In this document: positions 57,812 through 64,000 of the stretch, piece after piece | Layout: each line of letters begins with the position of its first letter | Numbering within the stretch: the first letter of the stretch is position 1 | Assembly: GCA_019022495.1 (NCBI GenBank) | Contig: JAFEKR010000025.1 | Span: 186,001-250,000 of the forward strand | DNA length: 64,000 bases | Reading direction: 5' to 3' | Source: Epichloe hybrida | Lineage: Eukaryota; Ascomycota; Sordariomycetes; Hypocreales; Clavicipitaceae | Translations under genes and position numbers: made by a program | Notes under the pieces: generated by a model | Database searches by the model: none | Told to the model about the DNA's origin: nothing | What the model saw: the letters and a program-made list of their open reading frames with translations, nothing else

Positions 57812-57954
57812 TTCGAGCTGAGGGAGGAGGTGTCAAATCGAGCTTGGGCGAAGGGAATGCTGATGAATACTGATTATGATGCGATGAATAACGAATAGCT
57901 CGGGATCGAAAGTGGAGCGAAGCATCTAGGTACCGAGGGAAGTTGAGAAGAATG

Positions 57955-57996
57955 AAGTCGATGTCGATCTCGATGTCGATCTCGATGTCGACGTCC
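57955..57996. repeat. 12-bp tandem repeat (GATGTCGATCTC)
   Basis: Three to four phased units of GTCGATGTCGATCTCGAT type lie upstream of the metacaspase start, in its leader or promoter. Confidence 0.8.
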
Positions 57997-58442
57997 AAGT
58001 CGGCGCTCAAGTGCGTAACGTTTGTTCGGGCCCTGCCCGGTGCCGTAGCGCTGAGGTTGGGCGACTGAAGCTTTATAGGGAAGGTCTTGGACAATGGAGA
58101 TGCAAAAGAGAGCCGAGGGCGACGCTGCTGGCGTTTCAACTGCAGACGATGGACGATGCAATGTAGAGGATGGCAATATAACGGCACGGCGCCAACGACA
58201 GGAGGCTTTCAAATAAAGCCAATAACAAGCTTCCTTACAGTAGGCTGGAAAGGTCGGCTGTCCAGGTTACGTACCTCCTCCCTATGTAAGGGATTGCCGC
58301 CGGACTGCTGCCGACACGTGAAGGGCGGTCAAGTGTCTGCCGCCTTCTGCTCTCTGCTCTCACCCCCCTCTTCTTCGCGCAATGAGCAGCGGTCTGTCTT
58401 GTCTTCTGGCTGCTGACAGTAGGTGGATGATGGTGGATGCTG

Positions 58443-58449
58443 ACATATT

Positions 58450-58487
<38 letters not shown>

Positions 58488-58498
58488 ACGTAATATGT
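58443..58498. repeat. (GT)n microsatellite between perfect inverted arms
   Basis: About 17 GT units are flanked by ACATATTACGTG on the left (58443-58454) and its exact reverse complement CACGTAATATGT on the right (58487-58498). Confidence 0.9.
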
Positions 58499-59529
58499 AG
58501 GGAGCAACGGTCCGCAGAAGGCAGCTTCAGGCAAGACGATTCGCATCCTGCCAAAGCAGAGCATTACGGATTACATTATGTATTATTGCCAGCTGGGGCT
58601 GGGACACCCCACGGCGTGATCCGTAAATAGCATCGAGACAAGACAGTTCGATTGATTTCCCGGCTATTTCCCGTCCGTTTTCGCCGACGTCCACTTGCAT
58701 CAAGCAGGCATCCGTTGATGGAATGAGTCCGTATCATGCATCAAATCTTGCGGAAGATGCTATTTTTGCTATTGATGCTTGGGCCTCGGCGCCGAAGCTG
58801 GACGTCCGACATCCGTAGCTATGTATGTACATGTACATGTATGTACTGGCCGGCTAGCCATAGGACCCGTTTTACGGGGGACTCGAGAACCCAAGTCCCC
58901 TCCCTGTATTAGGAGGATCGTTGGGGCTTCAGGGGCCGCATGCCGGAGTGTTAGCATCCGTTGCGCCCCGCATTTTCAAGTTAGTCCACCCCCACTGTAC
59001 ATATACATAGGGGGTGCGTTGGCCGACAGCTGAACTTGTCCTGTGGCTCGCCCAATCAATCGGTCGGCTAGACTTAACACAAAGATTTCGAAAAACGCGT
59101 CATGTCGTGCCACACATCACGACAGGCACAGGCGTGTTGAACGAGCGTCGCAGATGTTGGCTATATGCCTTGATGCAAAATTCAAGACCATGAAAATATT
59201 GTTACGTAAAAAACATAGCTGCTTATCAAAGGAAATCTTGTTCTGTTTTGTGTATCTCGTATCGATACATAACAGCAAGGACACGCATTACGTTTCGTGT
59301 CCAAAGGCCGAGGGCGAGCCTTCCTCCCATACGCCCTGGAGCGCAGAGTACATGTTTGTTTGCCTCGTTCTGTTCTGTTGTTTCTTTACGAAGTCTCAAA
59401 CTTGGCATCTGCGGGTTTCCGCGTTTGCCTCAACCATGTCAGCATGCAAAAGAAAGGGCTACGAGTCGAACGCACAACGCTTCGAGCCCATAAAGGGTAG
59501 CCGAGAAGCAGGCAGGGTTTCCCAGTCGT

Positions 59530-60234
59530 TTATACGAGAGCCTTTTCAAACACTTTGTAGTCGGCCGGGCCAGCTAACTGAGTCGCCAAAGATGGATAGT
59601 CCTCATTGAAGCTCCCGAGCTTGACCATTCGATAGCCCATGCGTTGGTACCAAGCTTGCATCCTCGGCTTGACTGCATGTTCAAAGCTTGTGGGCATAAG
59701 CAGTTCCATTTGCATGACCGTGCAACCGTTCTCTCGGCAATGCTTCTCGGCGAAATCAATCATGGCACGACCTAGACCTCCACCACGATACGTGAGTTGG
59801 AGTGCAAGCATGCCAAAGTTTCCAAGTCGTGCCGAGAGCTGCTTTACAGAAACACACCCCACTGGTCTGAAACTTGGAGTACTCGGGAGAGGGGCCGAAT
59901 CCGTGGTGTCTGAAGTCAGGCTCTCGTCGGCGGGTAGATAAGCAATTGCCAGACATCCTTCTTGGATGAGTTTGACTATTTCCGCCTCGTCTGTTCGGCG
60001 GTATCCAGGAAGGAAAATATCGGCTTCCACCTCTCCGTAGGCATCGTTGACAATCCGAGTAAGGGAACCTACAAGACGGGCATCTTCTGCGACAGATATA
60101 TCGGCAATGCGGATCTGGAGACCTGGGGTTGAGGCGATTTCACCAGAATTGACGGGCCTGTCAGCCTGGTGATGATCTCGATCATCAGGAGCTAGTGAGC
60201 CCGCTAAAATATTATGCATGGCCCTCTGTGCCAT
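59530..60234 (-). CDS. GNAT-family N-acetyltransferase
   Basis: One exon. The frame extends to 60249 only via a TTG; the first ATG is 60234 (MAQRAMHNILAG), giving 234 aa. The GNAT fold is seen in the strand-loop GNFGMLALQLTYRGGGLGRAMIDFAEKHC, whose YRGGGLG is the acetyl-CoA pyrophosphate-binding R/QxxGxG/A loop. It is followed by QMELLMPTSFEHAVKPRMQAWYQRMGYRM, the C-terminal part typical of this family. The N-terminal 45 residues look disordered. The substrate (amine, amino acid or protein) cannot be told from sequence. It is divergent from the RNA exonuclease gene to its right. Confidence 0.9.
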   Translation of the reverse strand: MAQRAMHNILAGSLAPDDRDHHQADRPVNSGEIASTPGLQIRIADISVAEDARLVGSLTRIVNDAYGEVEADIFLPGYRRTDEAEIVKLIQEGCLAIAYLPADESLTSDTTDSAPLPSTPSFRPVGCVSVKQLSARLGNFGMLALQLTYRGGGLGRAMIDFAEKHCRENGCTVMQMELLMPTSFEHAVKPRMQAWYQRMGYRMVKLGSFNEDYPSLATQLAGPADYKVFEKALV

Positions 60235-60866
60235 GATGGACGAGTCCAATGGTTGCTGGACAATGGCAATCTCAAGGCAAACATGAGAATGTTATGAGCT
60301 GTTCTAATTTTTCAAGGTCATCGGAATTCTTACTGTCAGGTTTTCCGACTGACCAATGTCTACAAGGGCTTCCTAACGTGGTTAGTGGCTTCCCAACGTG
60401 GTTAGTCTAACGCCCTTTCACCATGCAATTTGGGCGTCATCTAGTATGACATCTGCCGTTCGGCGCTCTCGTGCATATTGTGAAGTGGTGCGCAGTAGTC
60501 GAGGACGCATGACACTTGCCTGGAAGCAGTAAGCGAAGTATTGCAATGTGCTGTACATACATACGCAAGCATGTGTCACTCGGCCCGGACACCGACAATG
60601 CGCATAACGTAGACGAGGGACGCTCATTGACGAGCGAAGCGAGACAGCTAGGCCGGGCCGCTTTGCGATGTCGTGCCCCACTGTGGGTCGCCTTCTCTCT
60701 TTCTCTGTTGGTCTGCACTGTGCAGCCAGTGCCGTCACCTGTCAACCTCTTGATCAATTACTGTGAGCTCTGATGAACTATATATGACAGACCTCTGCGA
60801 TGTGCACGTCCATGCCTCGCCAAGTGCTGCTCAGAGGCACCTAGGGAGCGTCGTCAACTGCGGGAG
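60235..60866. promoter_or_regulatory. Divergent intergenic region, possible missing 5' exon
   Basis: This lies between the acetyltransferase and the exonuclease start used here. A 16-bp direct repeat (TTCC[T/C]AACGTGGTTAGT) lies at about 60369-60406. From 60791 the exonuclease frame is open after an acceptor-like TATGACAG and reads LRCARPCLAKCC, so an additional 5' exon of the exonuclease may start in this region. Confidence 0.4.
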
Positions 60867-62319
60867 ATGATGGAATCCAAAATTTCTCATGGGCCGGTGC
60901 AACCCACGGCGGAAGCTTTACTTCAGTTACAGTCTTCGGCTCATTCCTTGCACGAACTGCAGAAAGCAGGATACATCTTGCGTCAACTACCCGCCGCTGA
61001 GATTGAGCGAAAAAAACGATGCAAACAGTGTTGCAAGGGTAAGTGAAGAGGCCTAGGCGGACGGGAAGCTGAGAGAAGGGAAAAGATTTGAAAAAAAAAA
61101 AAAAAAAAAAAAAACCCCGTAATAAAAGAAGAATCCAAGAAGTATTCTGTCTAACCCAGCTTTTTAGTGTTGAGAAAAGAACGGCGAAATAGACCTCAAC
61201 CGAAACCTCGACTGCCACTGGCTCCAGTGGTGGGCGTCGCTGCGTCTGACACCTCTCAAGCGCTGAGCTTGCAAAATGACCCTGTAGCAGCAACTGGGAG
61301 TAACGCCCTCAGCAACACCAGTCAACAACAAACCGTGGACAGCGCAGAGTCTGGGCAACGTGGTGCAGGGCCGGAAACTGGACAACCTGATGAGACATCT
61401 TTAGTCTGCAAATTCCATTCAGGCCGTGTTGTGAATAGAGTAACTACAAACGCTCGCTTCTTCCTCTTTCCCTTCTCCACGTTCAAAGACAACGTTTGGC
61501 TGCAGGTATCGCTCTTAACTCGGCTAACTGGAAAATGAATAGACATGGACATGCTGCAATAAACCCCCGCTATCAAAGCCGTGTTCCGGCCGTGAACAAC
61601 ACGCTGCTCGCCAATACAAGGCAGACGAACTGGAGAAGAATTGGAGATTTTATGAAACGCCAACCGGATCACTCCCATCACATGTCGCTGCAGTAGTACT
61701 TGACTGTGAGATGGGCACTGCGAGCTCGGGGGAGTCGGAGCTGATTCGCATTTCGGTGGTGGACTACTTCACTGGTGCAGTCTTACTAGACAAGTTGGTC
61801 TATCCAAATGTGCGAATGGCGCACTACAACACAAGATTCTCTGGAGTTACAAGACAGGCAATGGAAGAGGCTCGCCGCAGACACAACTGTTTAATCGGCC
61901 GGGATGCTGCTAGACAGGCTCTTTACAAGTTTGTTGGTCCCAATACAGTGGTGGTTGGCCATGCAACCCACGGTGACCTCTCTTGTTTGCGATGGATACA
62001 TCGACTGGTTGTCGATACAATTTTAATCGAGACTGAGAGACGCCAAACTGAGCTTGCGTTCTCCAAGGCTTCGGACGACAAGCGTCTCGCTGACATGCAG
62101 GAAGGGGCGGCGCATGCAGACATCGGCGCCGAGGTCGAAGGTAACAAGAGCGACATGTTGCAGAAGGAAGGCGGCCTATCTTTGAAAGCTCTCGCGCTCA
62201 AGAGGCTGCATAGAGTTATCCAAATTAAAGGTCGTGGACATGACAGCCTCGAGGATGCACTGGCAACCCGCGATCTACTACACTGGCACATGGCTAACCC
62301 ATTGGACTTGGACACATGA
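60867..62319 (+). CDS. DEDDh RNA exonuclease (REX1/REX3-like) with Cys/His motif
   Basis: Exons 60867-61038, 61168-61439 and 61543-62319 give 406 aa from ATG 60867; the frame is open upstream to 60791, so the true start may be earlier. Intron 1 (129 nt) contains a 24-A run and branch GTCTAACC; intron 2 (103 nt) has branch GGCTAAC. The N-terminal part is helical with CKQCC. A Cys/His set follows (CKFHSGRVVNR, TWTCCNKP, PCSGREQH), which looks like a small zinc-binding module spanning intron 2. The exonuclease domain has DCEMGTA (Asp, Glu), GHATHGDLSCLRW (Asp) and GHDSLEDALATRDL (His, Asp), the full DEDDh set. REX enzymes trim 3' ends of 5S rRNA, tRNA, U-snRNA or RNase MRP RNA in the nucleus; which substrate applies here is not determinable. 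Confidence 0.88.
61091..61114 (+). repeat. Poly(A) run inside an intron
   Basis: 24 consecutive A within intron 1 of the exonuclease gene. Run length may be inexact. Confidence 0.9.
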
Positions 62320-63051
62320 TGAGAATCCTACCGTGCATGTGCAATGAGATCAAAATGGGCAAAATGGGCATGGGGGCGGAGCAAATAATCATGCCGGAGC
62401 ATTGCAAACATTGATCTGGAAATTTGGCACGCACGCTGTGGAGTATGAAACGACGAGAAGTTGCATGATGGTGATGGATCGTTATCAGCACTAGTACTAG
62501 TACCTAATAAGTATTCAATTTCACGTCAGGCACGCAGATGGTGCAGCCCAATCCTCGGCGTTTGCCTGACTATGCACGGATACCTTCTCTCCAATCACTA
62601 CATCAAATCGCGCTCGTAGAAGGCGAGCCATCATGTTTCCCCAATCCCACTTTTCGGCTTGACAAGCGTTCCTAGTCCGCACTCACTAATCTTGACAGTT
62701 CGATACCGTGGGAGGGGGGGGGGCACAGGGCCGAGCTCAATATGGGATTCTTCAAGTCAACGATGCAGATGCAGAATAGCAGGATGGTTCAAGAAACATG
62801 GCTATTTTTAATGAACATGCTTCATCATCATTTGATCCATCTTCCAATCGCTCTCTAGCGTCCGCATTTATCCACTACACCACGATTATATTTCCACTAG
62901 CTCCTTGTTCATATGCCATTGTCGTAAGGAGTGTGCAGATATAGAAACATTCATTACCCGGGGAAAAAAAAATGCCATTCCTTATTGCTTCTCAGGTCCC
63001 ATGCGCTTCCCCTTTTCTTTTACTCAAAATGAAAGATGGAAACATAAAACT
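62320..63051. other. Convergent intergenic region
   Basis: 3' ends of the exonuclease gene and of the partial gene at the right edge. A run of G lies near 62711-62723 and a small palindromic ACTAGTACTAGTA near 62490. No gene. Confidence 0.4.
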
Positions 63052-64000
63052 TCAAAGAGCTTGGCCAAACACAACTTGAGGCTGCTCTGCAGCTCTTCTT
63101 GGTAGCCATTTCGGATCTCCGGGTCTCAACGCATTGCTTGAACTGTGACTATCCCAACTGGCAGATTGTTTGGGTGGTGGGCCCGTGGCCACCGAGTAAG
63201 GGGCAGATGGTCGACTTTCTTGCAATAAGCTCCAGTCACTCAACACACTTACTCCACTCGTATATCTTGATGACGAATTGCTCATAGGATCGACACTGTA
63301 CGTTGAGCTGGTTGCAGTTCGATGTGGCATCTCGGGAACCGTTACTTCGCCCGATATCAGGCGACTCTCGATTTCCAAGTCGAACGGATCCGAACGGAAC
63401 TTTTTCCGTTTGTTGGCGAACGAGTCAGCGCTTGGGATGGATTCCCGATGCACAGAACGTGGTCTAGCAAGTGTGGCATTGGGCGGTGAGTGCTGAGATG
63501 TCGGCTCATCAGCACTGAGCGACCGGCCACGCGATGGAGAGGATCTCAAAGGCTTGTCTTGGCCAGATGATGGTGAGCTGAACAATAATGCAGTAGGTGG
63601 TAGGGACGGTATTGGCAGTGGGAAGACAGCAGCGTTTGCATCAGAGAAGGGATCGGACAAAGTGGCTTGGCTTTGGCCAAAGATCAAACCTCGTTGGCTT
63701 TCTTCATCGACACTTGGGTCGCCAAACATGTTCCTTGTAGATGTCGTCTGAAAGGGAAATTGCTGCTGGCTTGGCCCATTGTATAAATGTGTGGGCTGAG
63801 ATCCTGATTGCACTCGCCACTCGGCCATGTTGGTCGCAGGAAGGCTTGGGCGGATGCTGCGATCGCTGGTTTTAGAATTTGAGATTGCCTCGGCTTTTCC
63901 AGCACCGGGCAGCCATTTTCCTGTTTGATTTCGGAATATAGCAAATGGTGTCCTACCTCTCCTTGATGATCCTTTGTTGTCATCGCCAACCGGAGAGCCT
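63052..64000 (-). CDS. Ser/Pro-rich hypothetical protein, N-terminus outside window
   Basis: The frame is open from the right edge of the window to the stop at 63052, about 315 codons, so the start lies beyond base 64000. The beginning seen here (GRTPFAIFRNQTGKWLPGAG) looks ordered and conserved. The rest is rich in Ser, Pro, Arg and Asp (SLSADEPTSQHSPPNATLAR, RSDPFDLEIESRLI) and probably disordered, with basic stretches such as NKRKKFR that could direct it to the nucleus. No domain is recognised. ATG 63828 lies inside this frame but is not the likely start. Confidence 0.7.
   Translation of the reverse strand, partial: GSPVGDDNKGSSRRGRTPFAIFRNQTGKWLPGAGKAEAISNSKTSDRSIRPSLPATNMAEWRVQSGSQPTHLYNGPSQQQFPFQTTSTRNMFGDPSVDEESQRGLIFGQSQATLSDPFSDANAAVFPLPIPSLPPTALLFSSPSSGQDKPLRSSPSRGRSLSADEPTSQHSPPNATLARPRSVHRESIPSADSFANKRKKFRSDPFDLEIESRLISGEVTVPEMPHRTATSSTYSVDPMSNSSSRYTSGVSVLSDWSLLQESRPSAPYSVATGPPPKQSASWDSHSSSNALRPGDPKWLPRRAAEQPQVVFGQAL

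Larger units (their letters stand above)
57812..59529. other. Intergenic region with simple repeats
   Basis: 1.7 kb between the metacaspase start and the 3' end of the acetyltransferase gene. It holds the 12-bp tandem repeat (57955-57996), the palindrome-flanked (GT)n at 58443-58498 and a TACATGTACATGTATGTA stretch near 58826-58843. Frames in this stretch, including 59043-59609, have no recognisable domain. Confidence 0.45.

Noticed and set aside
59043..59609. 188-aa plus-strand frame downstream of the acetyltransferase
   Set aside because: Overlaps the 3' end of the acetyltransferase antisense, with no domain or intron logic.

Overview
The window is nuclear DNA of a filamentous ascomycete. 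The introns are short (44-144 nt), mostly GT..AG, usually with a CTRAC-type branch site about 10-30 nt before the acceptor. The genes are typically fungal: nucleoporin Pom152, Utp22, a Cnn_1N microtubule-organising-centre protein, a metacaspase, an SPX-ankyrin-GDPD phosphodiesterase and a Cps1-like glycosyltransferase. Gene content and style suggest Sordariomycetes, probably Hypocreales (a Metarhizium/Pochonia-like genome), but this is inference and no species can be named from sequence alone. No rRNA, tRNA or CRISPR was found.

Layout. 1-3.4 kb: a conserved hypothetical gene running off the left edge and, divergent to it, mitochondrial succinyl-CoA:3-ketoacid CoA transferase. 3.8-9.1 kb: an unusual divergent pair, an ~858-aa glycine-rich/helical protein and a 547-aa protein with glycosyltransferase-like segments. 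9.3-18.3 kb: two BTB/POZ genes, a Cps1-like polysaccharide synthase, an FAD oxidoreductase and a Gfo/Idh/MocA dehydrogenase, separated by repeat-bearing spacers (a MITE-like palindrome near 13.9 kb and a degenerate tandem array near 16.4-16.9 kb). 18.7-25.4 kb: a 3' fragment of a broken gene, the GDE1-type phosphodiesterase with a 4-nt microexon, and an ankyrin pseudogene. 26.3-35.5 kb: a HAD phosphatase, a T-C-A NRPS broken by one stop codon in its adenylation domain, and a full-length ABCB-type exporter transcribed divergently from it; this looks like the remains of a small secondary-metabolite locus. 37.3-64 kb: a conserved housekeeping block with Utp22, Pom152, a UCH-type deubiquitinase, an FBXO21-like F-box/YccV protein, an Mto1/ApsB/Pcp1-like protein, a metacaspase, a GNAT acetyltransferase, a REX-type RNA exonuclease and a partial unknown protein.

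The left and middle parts (3.8-36 kb) are accessory in character: repeats, pseudogenes, lineage-type genes. The right half is dense and conserved. Gene models were built by hand from reading frames, splice signals and phase, and every multi-exon model listed sums to a whole number of codons. Three introns use GC instead of GT donors. Two genes have frame breaks at five-base homopolymers, which could be real lesions or assembly errors.
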